A DNA stretch of 64,000 nt from Gorsachius magnificus. Lineage: Eukaryota; Chordata; Aves; Pelecaniformes; Ardeidae. This document shows positions 1-14,553 of this stretch, piece after piece. Every line of letters starts with the position of its first letter. Position 1 is the stretch's first letter. The stretch is taken from positions 39,388,507 through 39,452,506 of the forward strand of contig CM067086.1 in assembly GCA_034008185.1 (NCBI GenBank). Direction: 5' to 3'. The translations under genes were made by a program, and so were the position numbers. A model generated the notes under the pieces. The model had not been told where the DNA came from. It made no database searches and saw only the letters and a program-made list of their open reading frames with translations.

Positions 1-3000
1 AATATAATGGCAGAAAAGAACCATGTCTGTGCCTGAGAAAATATTCAACCTTTTGAAATGAGGACTGAGTTCCCCAGACCCAGACTATTCTAGTAGAAAA
101 TTTTCATCACAGGTCTGTGAATTAACGCGCCCCTTTTTTTACTTTCTTTCTGAACCCTTTGCTGCTCAGTGTCCTAACCCAAAAAGGTAAGGAATAAGTT
201 ATGTCCCACCTGAGACTCCTTTGTCTCCAGATGCAGGTTTAAATTTAAGTTTGGGACACCCAAGAACCTATACGCTCTAGCTTCTGTTTAGATATGGTAA
301 CCATTATAATGGAATGTATTAGAACCATTTCAGCCTCCAGAGACACAGTGAGACAAAACAGAAAGGAGTGATTTGAGAGTCAGTCAAGATTAAGAGCATG
401 AGCTGTATGTAAATCTCACTCTGTCATAGGCACCTATGTCAAGACCTTAAAGACTCTTGACAGGTGTATCACAGGGAGAGTATATCACAAGGAGGTTATA
501 CGAGGAACTGACTGGGAATAGGTATATTCCAGAGATGGACATACACTCCTTGTTTTTATAAAGGAATGATGTTCTTATTAATCTTGACAATTTCCACTTG
601 GAATTTTTCTACCAAAATTCAATTGTTCAGGAATTGCAATATAACAGAGTCACTGATCCATAAATATTACCCCACCAGTAGCCCATACCTAACATTTCAG
701 AGAAAGGTGAAATTCCAGTCACATACCATCAATTCATTTGTATGTCCTCCAGTACCACCCAGGCCAGATGCTAACATAATCAAAGATATTTATAATATCT
801 TAGAAATACTTGATTTTTTTTTAATAGAGAAGTTTTCTGGAAAAGTTTTATTAGGCTAGAAATGGGTTTTAGGATTTCAGCGATAGTTTATTTGAGAAAA
901 TTTGAAATAAATATTCTTTTGTGCCCATACATAGACCAGATTTTTTTAGTATTATCATTTTGAAAAAAAAAGGTATAAAATATTGATTTATTAGCACAAA
1001 TATAACATTATTTGTACCACCATAAATACTTGGTATTACAACACAGATTGAAAATTATGTAAGTAATCAGGTTCTGCTATTTACATTGTCTTAGAGTCAG
1101 TTGAGATAGCTGGATTTTAACTAGTGTGACTGAAAGAAGAATCTCTTGTGGAATAGAAAGCTTTTATAGGTAAGCAGAAATAGTCATCTGTTTGAAATGC
1201 AAAAGTGAGGGCAGAGCACTTCAGGGAATTTGGAAAATTGCTGCCACACAGTCTGAGCACCTGACAGCTTGAACCACCAAAGCAAATAAGGTCTAAGGAA
1301 TGGATATCCAACAGGTATAGAAATGCAGCACTATCTTCAAAACGGACCATGTCAGGGAAGCAAGGAGTGACAGATTATAGTATTTAAGCAACAGATCTTT
1401 GCTACCTGTTCCTCAGTCTTTGTTAAATTATAATGTTTCAATAGAGTAGAAAGTTAGATTTATAGAGGTACAAATTAGGTTTGAAATTTACAGTCCTTAT
1501 AATGACTTGTGTGAATCTGAAGTTCTTAAAAGCTAAGAATTCCAAAAATGGCGTTTGGGTTTTATGTTTTGGTCTTCACCAATAGCAGGTAGATAAATGG
1601 TAAATAAATGGTAGATTTTTTGGCAATGGGGCTTTTTGTGTTTGTTGTTTGTTTGTTTGTTTTTCTTGGTAATGATGAATATAATAATGTTACTAGTACG
1701 TAATCTAGTAACTAGTAGCTGCAAATCTAATGCACCAGAATTCACTCTTAGAACAGTAATATGTTTTCTGCTGTAGGAATGGGTAATTCTACTGTGAGCT
1801 CCAAAGGGAAAGCAGACTATCTCAAAAAATGCATGTATCTTTTAGTTCTAGTAGCAGAAGTAGAGCAGACAGTAATATGTTGCATGCTGAAGCAATGGTT
1901 ATGAAACAAAGTTTGTTCTTTTTCATGGTACATTAATCTCTGCTAGTTTACACAGTCTCTGCCAGTTCTTGAATATCTGCATTCCTAAACTAAGGTTTAT
2001 GAACATCATGAGGAACACATGCAGTGCAGTTGATGTTTGTCATCATCTGATTTATACATCATCAAAATCATGATGTAGGAGTGTCATGTTATGGTACTGT
2101 ACTGTCACATTTAAAAGATGGATATTTTAAAAGATGGGTATTTTAGGATATTTTAAAAGATTTTATTAGAGTTCCTATCTCTTAATTGATGAGTCAATTT
2201 CCCACATCCTGTTTAGGAGGCAAATTTCAGGATACTGATGTAAGATGATAAACTCAGTTTCGCATCCCACCCTCTTATTCTTATATTCTTACCTGTCAGA
2301 TACCATCCTATGAAGAAACAGGAGATGAAAACTGGTAATTCAGGGTATCCACCTGTGTACTACCTGCTTCATGGTTAGTTAGGGCATTTGCCACCTATTT
2401 TGTATTTTGAAAAGATAACTTTCTTTGAAAATGAGTTACAGAAATGCAAATTAAAATATACTCATATAGTTGTGATGACACTTTTTCATTTTGTTACAGT
2501 CTTTGCAATATTTTGTATTTTTCTTCAAGCATAATTTTGGAGACATTTAAATATGAGAGACGCTAAACTGTCATTTAAAAAAAGTGTTTTGGTGAAGTGC
2601 TGGAAGGCCTAAAAGACTCAAGCGAGAGGAGGCAAATGAAAGGAACCAAAACTTTCAAGTTTCACACAAAATATTTTTTTATCATGTTAATTGAATATAA
2701 TTATAGGACTGGATGACAGTGTGTACTAAGGCTACAAAGTCCTGGAAAATGAAGATTGTACAATCTGCTGCATAGGTCATGTTGGTAAGACACAATTTAT
2801 TTTTACATCATTTTATGCTGTAAAGATAAAAATGAGTAATGATCCAGAGATTCTGTAAGAGAATACAATTTCTGTAAAATCAATACAACATAAATCTAGG
2901 AATAGTATTCTGTTTCTAATGGAAAGAAATGCTGTTTTATAATTGCAGTATACGGTTGTATTTATCACAGACAACATGCCTTCTCTTTTAAAGTATTTTA

Positions 3001-5982
3001 AGAACTGTATAAGCCACTTTTAAGTTACCAAACCTGGGACCTCTTGTACAAAACTGTGCCATCACATCAGCATGTAAGTGCACTCTGCATAAAAAAGGAT
3101 GGGGATTGATTTAGGCCGCACTACGGAGCCAACCCCAGGCTGAGAGTAGCTTTATTCTCTGCTTGTTTTCTCAGCTTTTTATTCATTTGCAATGAGGGAG
3201 TGTGGTGCTTTTTTGAAAATGACTCTCTTGATGAGGCCTCTGATTGTAAAGTACTTTCAAACTGGGAACTTCACCACCTTTGTTGCTGAGTGGATAACTC
3301 TTCCATTAAAAAATGTGAACCTGCTTTCCACCAGCCCCTTTCCTCCTCCTCATTATTGTTCATGTGCATCGAAAGCGACTTTCCATACCAGACTGCTCAT
3401 GGGAAGCTAGCAAAAAGGCACCCACATTCCAGTGCAATTGCGTGATAGCAACCAATATTTTCATTGCCAGATGGTACTAATAGCAGTTCTCTAAATGCAA
3501 CTTGAGTATTTATCTAATCCACTTTATCTCTGCAGATCTCCTATAGGCTTCCCATCCCCAATTTCCTCTTCTTACAATACCGGTACACCAAGCATGTAGA
3601 CATGAAACCATGCAATGAATTTTTGTCAAAAAAGTAATTGACTTAATGACAGACTTTTAGTGAGAATTTGTTCCTGGAAATGCTTTCATTTCTGAGCTCT
3701 TTTCCTTTTCCAAAAATATGCAAGAATACACTGTATCAGTACAGACTACTACTCACTACCCACGGCGCTTCCGCTCTCCTGATGGTGCTGCCCAGGCTTA
3801 GCCCACATTGACTTACTCTCTTGCTCTCTCTCAGAAGTAGAGTGGTTTCCTTCTTCATGAAAATTGGATGTTTTTTTTCTCATCATAATTTGGAATTTAC
3901 CTATACATTAACTGTTCTTCCTACTATACTATGGCTGTAGCTGTCAGATCTTCAAATCAATGGTAATCTAGGAGTGAAAAAAAAGATAGATACTTAACAT
4001 TTTAGCAAAAGTTTGGGCAATATTTAGCACTTGAGTGTTAAAGGAAGTGAGAATTCAAATTGTCAGCACTTAGCACTTTCATTCATATTCACTAATCTCA
4101 GGAAATTATGTCCTGAGAAACCAGTACATACTTAAAATTGAAACAGGCAGTTTAAAAAAGAGTCTGCATGGCATCATATTTGTCAGTATTCAAAGCAGAG
4201 ATTGATTCTTTTTCTTTTTCTTATTAGATTGGTGGTTGTATCTCTTAATAATTTATTGCTGCTTTGTTTGCGGCATCCCAGGACAGAACCTCGCACAACC
4301 TATTATTGGAAGACATTACCAAACTCTGTCAAATTTGGATGTGAGATTATGTTATACATTATAAATTACAGCAGCAGATGTTCTTTTAAAAAGTTGTGGT
4401 TTCTTTAAATGATCTAGCTGATGCAACTCTTTGAGTCACTGTGGTGAGAGACAAAATTGATGACAGGCTGATTTAGTGGTGCACTTTTTAACCAACAGTT
4501 TGAAGAGATTAGGAGGTTGTCAGAAAGATATCAGGAGAGGTAAAGGGATTAATTTCAAAAGTCATTTTAAATTAAAACTAATGGGTAGCTTTCATTGAAA
4601 ACTCTTTTATAGCTGGGAGCAACTGAATGGAAAATCAGCCATAAAGAAAATTTTTCATTTATTATTATTATTTTACTTTTTTTTTTTCTTAGGCAGATGA
4701 TTTCTGGATGTCCAGTAGCCTCCTAATTTGTCTCAGAAAAATGTAATGTGAACATTTCTTGGTGAACACATTAATCAGTTAAGTTTCTTAAATATTTCTT
4801 CATCCCTGAAATGTTTAAACCTTAACAATTAAAGATGTCTCTAAGTCAATAGATGGAATGTGTTTGGCTTCACAAATTTTAATAAAATGTGCAATTTTCA
4901 TTGAAGAAATATCAATGAAGATCGAAAACTATAATGAAAATATTTTTTAAAAATCTGTAACAAAGTAAGTTAATGTTCAGGAAATGTTAATTAAAATATG
5001 TTTATAATTACAAAAGAAAAAAGGTTCCTATCAGAAAATGTTGGCATGGGAGGTAGGATATAGATAGACTGATAACATGTGATGCAAGACAGCAAAGTTT
5101 CCAATGTTATAAACAAGCCTTGTCTTGATAATAACATTGGAATTGTTAACCTGCAGGTCCAGTATTATTTTCTGCAAGAAGAAGCTCTACTCAAGCATAA
5201 AAAAGAGGACTGGGAACTGCCTGAGGATTTTATCCCTGGGTGATTCCATGTAGTGCCTTAAATTGCATGATTCATTGTCCCAGGTAGTACCCCCAGAACG
5301 AAAGTTGTTCAATTCTTTCCATTATGAGAACTACTTTTTCAGCATGCTCTAGCTTTGCCAAAATTTAACAACCCTACCTGAATTCTACTCAAATTTCTAC
5401 CTGAAATTTGACATTTCAGTGTTTTGCTTCAAGGTAATTTTATTTAATTATTTGTGTGTGCATACATGCAAGTGTATATTTAAAAAAAAAAGATGTAAAA
5501 TAGAGCTTCTGTTTATAAAATTAGTAGAAGGAAGAAAAAAAAAAACCCACACTTTGGTTTGTGTTCAAAAAATTACTGTAGTTCATTTGCTCAGATGCTC
5601 TAGTGCAGAACAGCTCACGGTCCTGTCAAGAGTAACAGGTAACGAACATTTAATGTACACATTGAAATTTGCCTAAGATTAACATAGTTACAAGACTCTG
5701 AAAAAAATCTGAGCTCACATGCAGTCAGAGTTCTTGTCTCTGTGTGGTCCATCTCTGGGAGAAGGAAAGCTACCTTTGCAAGTAATCTTTCCTGCTACAG
5801 CTGAGGGAACTGAGGACAGAACCTGGCCTTGCAGGTCCCTGAACGCTGTCCCCTTTTGGGTCCCAGGCAATGTGGACGGAGGTGGATATGCACTGACTCA
5901 AGCAAGCATTTGCACAGAATATACAGAAATATAGCCAAGAAGTGGAGGAAGGTAGCAGAAGCTTGAGCAACGCATTGACAGA

Positions 5983-6026
5983 GGGGAAAAGGGAAGAAAA
6001 GGGGGGAAAGGGGAAGGGATTTGGGG
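5983..6026 (+). repeat. G-quadruplex-prone purine tract
   Basis: Six G-runs of three or more (GGGG, GGG, GGGGGG, GGGG, GGG, GGGG) are separated by A-rich spacers of 4, 7, 3, 2 and 4 nt. This meets the usual G3+N1-7 criterion. The surrounding ~120 bp are purine-rich on the plus strand. Confidence 0.6.
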
Positions 6027-8060
6027 TTTGACCAGGAAAAAGCAAGGAAAAAGAGAGGAATGAGCCACAAAGGCAGAGTAGTCTGATCATTATGTTCTAG
6101 AATTAAGGTTGAAAACAGGAGTCCAGTAAGTCTCACTCTTCTGCAGTTAAAAAGTAGGTATGAAGTGATTAATTTCATACATGGGCCAGGGTAGGTCCAC
6201 ATAAAGAGTAGTTAATGTGTTGACTTCTGATACCAGAAACTCCATAGTTCTAGAAGTCTTCTTCTAGACATAAAAGTCCATTTTTAAAAAAAATTAGAAA
6301 CTGTTCTAAACATAAGATGTTTGATTTTGCACTTAATGAATCAAAAGAAATACGAATATTATATTTCCTGAAATACTGCAATTAATACTTTGGTATAGAT
6401 GCATTATGATACAGGCCTTCATTAGACAATCCTATTCTATCTCTTCCAGAGAAGCCGCATCTTTTTAAATTAAACCAATAATTTCCCTATACCCCAGGTT
6501 CTCACCGGCGGAGCAGGGATAGTAACACCATCTATCTTCACAGAACTTTGTGAAGATAAATTCAATAATTTTTTATAGCGTTCAGATGCTGTAGGTAAGC
6601 TACCCAAAATACTGAAGAAGAAATCTGTAACAGTGTGGTGAATACTAAAAAAAGAGAGATCACGCTCTGAATAACTAGTCAAGTATTGAATAACTAATCA
6701 TTCATTAAAGAGGCAGAGACTGCACAAAAATAGATAGGCACAAGTAAAGAAACAGCGTCATGATACATGCATAAAGGGGCTGAATTAACATTGCTCAAAC
6801 TATATTAGTTTTAGCATTAGAAGAGTTTGATTTGGTATGTATAGTCCCTTTTTATAACCTCCAGGGTATTATTCTATAGCTCTGTCTCTGTATGAAGAAC
6901 ATATTTGACCCACTACTGTAAAGTAAATGTTTTGAAATCTTTCTTTTACTTATGTTCACACCATATTCCCCTGAGTCCGAAAAGGACTGTTTCTCTGATT
7001 TTACTTGTTTAAAGTTGCATATGAATATTCTATAAAGCACAAAAATTAGTCTGGCCTCCAATTTCCAGCTTTTATTTTATCCCTCAGATCACACTTCATT
7101 CTCTGTTTGTCCCTATTTTAAAGGAGTGAAATGAAGTAATGTATAAAAGAAAATAAGGGTTGAAAGGTAAAGTACTAATGCTAAGTAAGGAACAGCCATA
7201 TGGGAATTGTAAAGTATTCCCTGCGCATTATATAGGAAGTGATGTAATGTATTGTGTTCTAGTCCATATTCATGCATGCATGTAGCATATATAAAAGCAA
7301 AGAAAAGGGGAAAGTGAGCAGTATGCTTATTTATCTGTATGCCTGTGCCCTATGCCTAAACACAAAAGATGGTAAAGTGTGCCATTAAGTATATTTGAAG
7401 TGATGCAGCTGGAAGCAGAGTAGTGTTCTTTCTAATAATATATCTGTATTCCTACAATTATCATCTTCAGCCTACCCCTACTGCCGTGCAGCAGCTACAG
7501 CGGCCCTTTGAAGTTTTCATTAATGCAGGATTTAGCAAACTTATTTGCTATAAATTCTACTGTTCTTTATTTTATGCTTATATAATGCAACCTCTTTTGC
7601 ATCCTGCCACAATTCACCATAAAGGGAATGTAAATGATTGCAGTGTGAAAGCAAGCATCGTCTTTTAGTTCACTAACCAATAGATTATTTAGATCTCAAC
7701 ATTCCTTAATCGCATTCAGATTACAATAGGGTGGAGTAATAAATAGGACTTTCAAATATTTTGGCAGGAGACATGCTCTCCCATTTATTATACCTCCCCG
7801 AGTGCTCCTGTATGGCTGTGCCCTATGCTGTGCTGTTAACCACGCCAAAGCAGAGGTTGTGCTACTTCCAGAAACACTCAGAATCATGAGTCGGCTGGGC
7901 CCCCCCGCCCGGTGTGGTGCCATCACCCCCCCACCAATGACACCGCTATCATTACCACTCACTGTTCTTGATACTTCCATACCACTTGACTTCCCATACC
8001 GCACAGTATTTTTCAGCACTCATCATCCAAGTGTTGCAAAACCCACCATCCAAGTGCTTC

Positions 8061-8095
8061 AATATATATATATAAAAAATATACGTATATATATT
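8061..8095. repeat. TA-rich simple repeat
   Basis: Alternating AT run with one ACGT interruption. Confidence 0.8.
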
Positions 8096-11000
8096 TAAAC
8101 CCACACTACCCACAAAGGAGCACCAGAGCTGTAGGCAAGCAAAACTGAGACAGCAGAGACAGAGTGACTGAGCGGAAGGCTGGGATGACGGGTAAGAGTT
8201 CAGAATAGTCTTCTCAAAAGCAGAGCTCAGATGTAGCCATGGGTTGGGTAAATCCTTGGCCGGAACCAGTCTGTGGTCAGAATATTCCTACTCCTCTACT
8301 TGCCAGAAATCTGTCCAGCATCACTTAACAGGACTGAAACCTTCATCCCATGCCTGGCAATAAGACTTAGAAATAGCTCCCCTGTTAACTTTGCCACTGA
8401 TCAAATAACTAAAATTTCAAGTACTGTAAGTAGTCCTAAAACATGCATCCAGGCTGTTATAAAATCCAGATACTCGAAATACTGTCAGCAGTGACTCTGA
8501 GGACTGTTTGAGCTACAATGCAGTCATATTGGTCTGTTGAATATTTTGAATGGAAATTTAGTGTATCGTGTCCACTACTTGAGGTTCTTTAGTCCAAGCC
8601 CTAATGAACATAAAATATAATGTGATAAATTTGTCCAGAATAGCTGGTATGCAACCACCTTTCGGGGTGTAGAGGCAAAAGGGGGTCAGGTGTGTACGTG
8701 TATATAAGATCTAATTCTTTACACCTACCACAAAGGCCTACACATTAAAAAGCAGGACCTGCAAATCACAGAATCTGCATTTAAATTAAAACTGCTTCCT
8801 CAAGTATTTGGCTGTAACGTCTATGGCAACTGGCATTTTCTAGGGACATTACATCACTCTGTTTCACAGGTCACATGCAGGACCTTAGCAGATGTACCCC
8901 AGGAAAAAAAGGAAGATAGTAAAAAAATTAATCTTTGCCTTCTTAATGTTACAGTGCTGTTTAAAGGATAGCATGAACTGTTTTTTTAAAATGATATATG
9001 AGAGGAACAGATCCAAACTGAGTTTATTGTGGAACATAGTGTTCCTTAAAGTGTGTTCCACAATTCAGGTATAGAGACCTTTTCCATTCTTTTAAAAATT
9101 TATTTGGGGGTAGGGGGGTTGTGGGTTTTTGTTATGCTCAAAATAAGTGCAAGAGAGAGAACAAAGAAACTTGTTGTATATTTGCCTGAGCGTGTTCACT
9201 TTAAACTTTTTCACAGAATTTTCTGTACTCTCATATTAAGCTAAATCCTTATGTAATTAATAAAATATGACATGGTTTGACTCCTGAGTGGTCAGTAAGA
9301 ATCGTGGGTTCAACTCTGAAATCTCACTAGCTACTTTTCTGTAATTCAAGTGACCCTTATTGTCCCTGCTACACCTTCTCTGCTGGGAATGTTATCCCAT
9401 AATCAATGTACAAAGCAACAAGAGTAGGTGATAGCAATTGGGATTCTGTTTCTCTAATCATAGCCCCACTTGTGAAAAGAATGTTTGTGGGAAAACCAAA
9501 GATATCGAGCCCAAGAGGACAAGAAATGAGGATCTGATGAGATTCTGCATCCAAAGCAAGGGCTGTACCTTGAGCATCTTCCCAGCCAAGATTTAGCAAT
9601 CAGTGTCAGGTAGTTAGCAACAGCCGTTCAGTAAGTCTAACGGCAAAATAGGATGCTGTAGCTTGTTTTCTGTTCAGAAACAGTAACTCTGCTTCAATTG
9701 GGTTTTAAATGTCTTCCTAGTCCTGACATAATCCTAGCTGCAGGCTTTGTTGAACCAACTGGTGTTTATTTTGAAACTGACATCTTAATTCCAGTAATCT
9801 GACTGCTCGTTGTAGGTCATTATCTCACCAGCAACATACTGACCACTATACAAAGAGGTGGAAAGGGTAAAGAACCTTTAACTGATCCGTTAAAAGTCAT
9901 GCCGTTTTGTTTGAATTACTGTGAAAGTTGTATTCATGTTTCTGTTTTCCACCCCACTCATCAGTTGTTTGTAACTATGCTAGAAAAGATTCTCTCCTGG
10001 CTGGAGCCCAGCAGATTGGTGCTCAGCTTGAGAGGAACAGTATTATTTAACTTTGAAAATATTTATTGATTCATGTTTTAATTAGCAGTAAAAAACATTT
10101 TGTTTATTTTCAGAACATTTTCCCCCTCACATTTAAGGGCAAATTCTACTCATTTTGTGTTTCACTTGCATAAAGGTGACATTTTCATAGATGCTTGCTT
10201 GGCACAAGGCAGAATCATGTACTTGGTATCCTGCCCTTGCTTTTTGGAAGATCCAGAATTGGCAGCTATGGTTATGCGTAGGGGGTTTTTGCTCTCTCTA
10301 TAATTTGCTACCCAGATCAAATATGGAAATTTTTAACCCATATTTTGTGGGTTTATTGCATTTTTGCATTTGTAGGTGTTTTTCCTGTAATATGCTTTGT
10401 TCTGACATTTAAACACAGAACAGATACGTTTTAAATGCTTATGCTTAAAATACCATTCATCATGTTTCTAAGTTTGAACAGCGCATTCCAATGAATAGTT
10501 AACATTTTGGGTCCCAAAATAATCTCTACAAAGCACCATTTGATGGAGAAGCCAGAAAAAATGGTGGCAAGTAAATCCAGGTTTAAATGATACTGCATGC
10601 TGGTCCAAAATCATGCATCTTGTCTATCTCAGCAGCATTCAGATTAGGAACTTTTAACAATGTCACTAATGTTACTGGTACTTGCAATGAATATCAAGTA
10701 CTGATAGAAAGTATTAATTATTATCATTGCAGCCTTGAAAGTTGAAGCAATGTTATTTTATAACACAAATGCTTCAAGCACCCAACACTGCTTCTAAAAC
10801 AGTAGAACTGGGCAAAATATACATGAGGAAGGCATTATTTTTTTGTTTTCAGCAACAACAAAAAAATCTACTTTCTAATCTGCAATTGATTTAGAAGAAG
10901 ATAATGACATTTTCAAAGTAGTGAAATTTCATTATTCATGATGCAGTTATTTACAGAAACTTGAGAAATATGTCCCTTCATGCCCATATTTGCACTTGTG

Positions 11001-12827
11001 ATTTTTTAAAAAAACTTAATGAACTATAGGGACAGTGGGAGCTAGGAAGTTTTTGCACATTACAGCTGTTCTTATCAGATAAATATTTTTAACCACTCTT
11101 TATGTACTGGGAAACCGATGCTCAGATAAGTCAAGGCATGTGCTCTGTGTATCACAAGTCTGAGCACTTCCAAGCAAGCTCTGATGTTCTGTGTTGTGTT
11201 GTTGCAGTCCACAGCTGACTATCTTGTTTCTTTGCCGATTGTTTCCAATGTAGAAGAGTTAAAAGAAAAGTAAATATGTCTGCCCATTCCTCAATTTGTG
11301 CTCTCCAAACCACAGTGTGCTGCATTAATTCACTGATGGCTATTTAAGTACATGTATAAGGATGTGAAATGCAAGGCTCCATTTTGATGACCAACCCCCC
11401 TGATGGGGTGTCAATCTCTAGCAGAGAAACAGAGCAGATGACTAGGGGTAATAATTTCTTATGTTGTCTCACCATGAATTATCAGAGATTTTCTGGAAGA
11501 GCCCTGGGATCCCTTTCAGCTAACTTTAGTCACATGAAAATTAAACATTTGGTTTAAGGTAATTGTTTAGGTTCCCTCTGTCATCACCCAAGTGGCAGAT
11601 GCCTTCACAGAGGGACTGGCCCCTTTCACCTTGGGATAGGATGAAATGGCCCTTACTGGTTTCTTTCTTCCTCCATCGCTATAAAAAGGAATATAGGTGA
11701 CAACACAAGGCTTGCCTGGACAACTGCTTACAGGGCAGATGTTAGGTGAATTCAACGCCGCGCTCAGGGTGTCTGCAGAGAAGTCCTAGCAACACTGGGT
11801 GTCTGTTTAAGAAATTACTGTCCTCAATTTACATGAGAGGGTTACCTCAGTAGCAATGATGCCAGAATGGCTGGTATGTCTTCGCCAACATCACTGCAAC
11901 TTGCTATGCTATAGAAAATCCAGAGCAAAAACCAGGGTGCTTGATGCCAGTCTTCAGAGCTCATAAACAGTGCCCTAATTATCCAGCAATACCTTTTAAT
12001 CCATGCAATTAGTCACAGGTTTTTAACCCTTTGGTGAAAGAGTTTGTGAGTTTGAGTCAATTCATGAATATATTAGTCTTATTTTGACCCACTGAGTGAG
12101 ATTCCCTGTAAAACAAATCTTTAAATTCAATTTGTACTTATTTTTCATAGGCAGTTTTTACACTTCAGAGAAAAAAGAAGGAAGAATGTTGTTAGTTTCC
12201 TCACCAGCAGGACAATAACTCTCTCGAGGCTTTCACTTGCTCATCTCCCCACTTCAACCTCAGATATTTCTAACATTCTGTCACTACCTTTGTCTAGCAG
12301 AGAGGTTCCAAAACTGCCATTCAAAGTGTTTCTCTCCCCACAGATGGGAGCAGATCTATTATCCATAGCATCACCAATCTTTGTCAGCCAATCTGTCAGC
12401 TATGAAGTCATAAATTATAGCATCCAAAAATTCTTTCTGTTCATACTTTTTCACTATTATTTTAAAAAATATTTTTAAAATATTTATTTCAATCAATATA
12501 AATAAAATTCTGAATTTAGCACCTCTTACAGTGAAATTCCTTTTATTCCACCATAAATCTCTAATGGTGGTGATGGAATGACATAATCATGGTGATTAGA
12601 GCACGTCTTACTAGAAACAAAAACTTACAGTTTACAGTTTCCTCTAAGCGGAGAGTTCAGATGCGAGAAAGGGTTATTTTGTATCTTTGAAAGTGTTTTA
12701 GTCATGCTGTGCAATTCCATGCAGTTGCACATCTAATAAACACAAAAAGAACGAGCGATGTTAACCTGCAGGCCCATACGGGCACTGTTTCCATTAGTGC
12801 CAAAGTTTATATGCTGTTACTGCTGTC

Positions 12828-13720
12828 TTTCCTGGAAAGGATCTTCAAGATCACTGAGTCCAATACGCCGCTGCCACCATGCAGGCAAGCGTTATATATG
12901 TGTACATTTATCAAGCCCTTAAAAACAGCTAAGCTGCTTGCCTGCACTGCAGGCAGGGTGTTCTTGACGTTCACACGTGTTCCTGAATTGGTTGGGACAT
13001 CTGAACTTCATCTGTCTGCACTAAGCAAGGCATTCTCTATTAATCCCTCAAGTAAGATCCACCCCAATCATCTCAGTAGTTCTCTTCACTGGTTTCAGTA
13101 TGAGTTTATCTTCAGTGACTGTGGATGACCAGAACTATGTACAGTTGTAAAATAAACCTATTTGTGCAATGGCATTAGCAGGTACATGGCTCTTGTGGAA
13201 ATACCTTGATTAATCCAAATTTGGTAGAGGATTGCATTTGCTTTTTTCTCTATCCTTTGGCAAGGAACATGAATCAATTAAATGTAACAAGTCCTTTTCT
13301 TCCTTTAATTTTTCCAGATAATGATTTCTCATATATGTTTCATCACACTTCTCCAATTTCGCTCCTTAGTATCTTGATGTCGCTCGGTGGAACATTTTGA
13401 TTATGACTCTCTGTTTTGTCTCATTGGCAAATTTCAAAAACAATTCTTTTTTTTTTTTTGGTCAGTGTTATTAATGAAAATGCTAAGTAGCATCAGATCC
13501 CACACCGGTCCCAGGGTAAAACTGGTAATCTGTTAGTTTAACCATTTGTTTTCTGTTCAGCTCATTCTTTTCTACCTTTTAGCAATCCTACCTCTCTTTT
13601 ATTCATGTTCTTGTTATCACATCTCTCCAGTTAAGTTAATCATGCAAGATAACCTCAGATGGTTTATATAACCTGCTACATTTCTACATGTGTGATGATT
13701 GCTTTGTGGGAATGCAATGG
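12828..13720 (-). mobile_element. Degraded CR1-type LINE remnant
   Basis: On the plus strand the segment GGAAAGGATCTTCAAGATCA followed by CTGAGTCCAA matches the complement of the CR1 3' region. Further on, CCAGAACTATGTACAG, CATTGGCAAATTTC and ATGCTAAGTAGCATCAGATC followed by CCACACCGGTCCCAGGG fall in the order expected of a CR1 inserted in minus orientation. Similarity is patchy with many small gaps, so it is an ancient copy and the boundaries are approximate. An open frame at 12709-13128 is incidental. The assignment is by recalled consensus; RepeatMasker would settle it. Confidence 0.55.
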
Positions 13721-14118
13721 CTTGCAGAAAGCTTGCAGTTGTGTCCTGCTAGCCTTAATTATTTTGTAGGGTCCTAGACGCCCTTGGTCTTTCATTTTTA
13801 TTCCTCTACATTCTCTTTTTCCTTCCTCTTCTGCTCATTCTCATTTGACCTCTTTCAGTGTTCCAGAGTGCTAAATTCTGTCTTCTCAATCCCTTCTTCA
13901 TGCAATCCTATTCATATTTCTCTTCCAAGCCAAACTCTAGACTGTCCCTTTTCTTTCTGAACCATGTAGCCTGCCCCTCGTTGAACAACTCCCTTGGTGT
14001 CATTCTGTTCTTTCCACAGCTTCTCATCACTGACAGTTGTGAGGAGAAAGGAAGGAAGGAAGATGAAAGAGCAGAAATAATTAATACAAACAGACATGTA
14101 GGTAAAATACTGAAGTGC

Positions 14119-14136
14119 AAAAAAAAAAAAAAAAAA
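14119..14136. repeat. Homopolymer A18
   Basis: Uninterrupted run of 18 A. No LINE or retrogene body was recognised upstream of it. Confidence 0.85.
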
Positions 14137-14466
14137 CCAACCTATTTATACCACAGACTTCTATGTCACAGAGAAATAAATTTTTTACCAGGTTTCTTTT
14201 CTGACATTGGTAATACCTGAATTTTGTTTATGAGGTGACATACCTGAAGATTGCATGTATTCAAGGTCCTTTAAGTGTGTGATTAGCTCCTTGTGGCACA
14301 AGTATTCTAACACTATAACTTTATCCATTTTAGGCCATTTTTAAAGAATCATAAATGTTATAAAAATTCTGAAAAAAAGAATTTTCTGGCTATTTCTTAA
14401 ATCTTTGGCTCTTTGGCCTCTTACATTTACACAGTGAAGAAGGAAAAAATGCCAGTTAACATCGTC

Positions 14467-14553
14467 TGCATATATATAAAGAGAGGCAATGCTTATGTGT
14501 ATAGGCATATACATATATATGCACATACATATACATACATATATATGTATATA
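14467..14553. repeat. Alternating TA/CA-rich repeat
   Basis: Imperfect run of TATA, CATA and TACATA units. Confidence 0.75.

Larger units (their letters stand above)
1..12827. other. Intergenic AT-rich sequence downstream of PRKD1, no gene recognised
   Basis: I see no splice-supported coding sequence, tRNA, rRNA or clear transposon. Open frames are short and scattered as expected by chance. Items inside are listed separately: a G-quadruplex-prone purine tract at 5983-6026 and a TA-rich run at 8061-8095. A GC-rich patch at ~7795-7990 carries overlapping open frames on both strands (98 and 107 codons) without recognisable homology. Given known amniote gene order this may be part of the PRKD1–FOXG1 gene desert. 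Confidence 0.7.

Noticed and set aside
5770..6202. Overlapping minus-strand frames of 106 and 135 codons
   Set aside because: They arise from the stop-poor complement of a purine-rich tract; the leucine/phenylalanine/proline-rich product is typical of such composition.
7696..8098. Overlapping plus (98 codons) and minus (107 codons) frames in a GC-rich patch
   Set aside because: Both strands are open because of local composition; no homology was recognised.
9307..9316. tRNA/SINE B-box-like GGTTCAACTC
   Set aside because: No cloverleaf can be drawn around it and no matching A box lies at the right distance.
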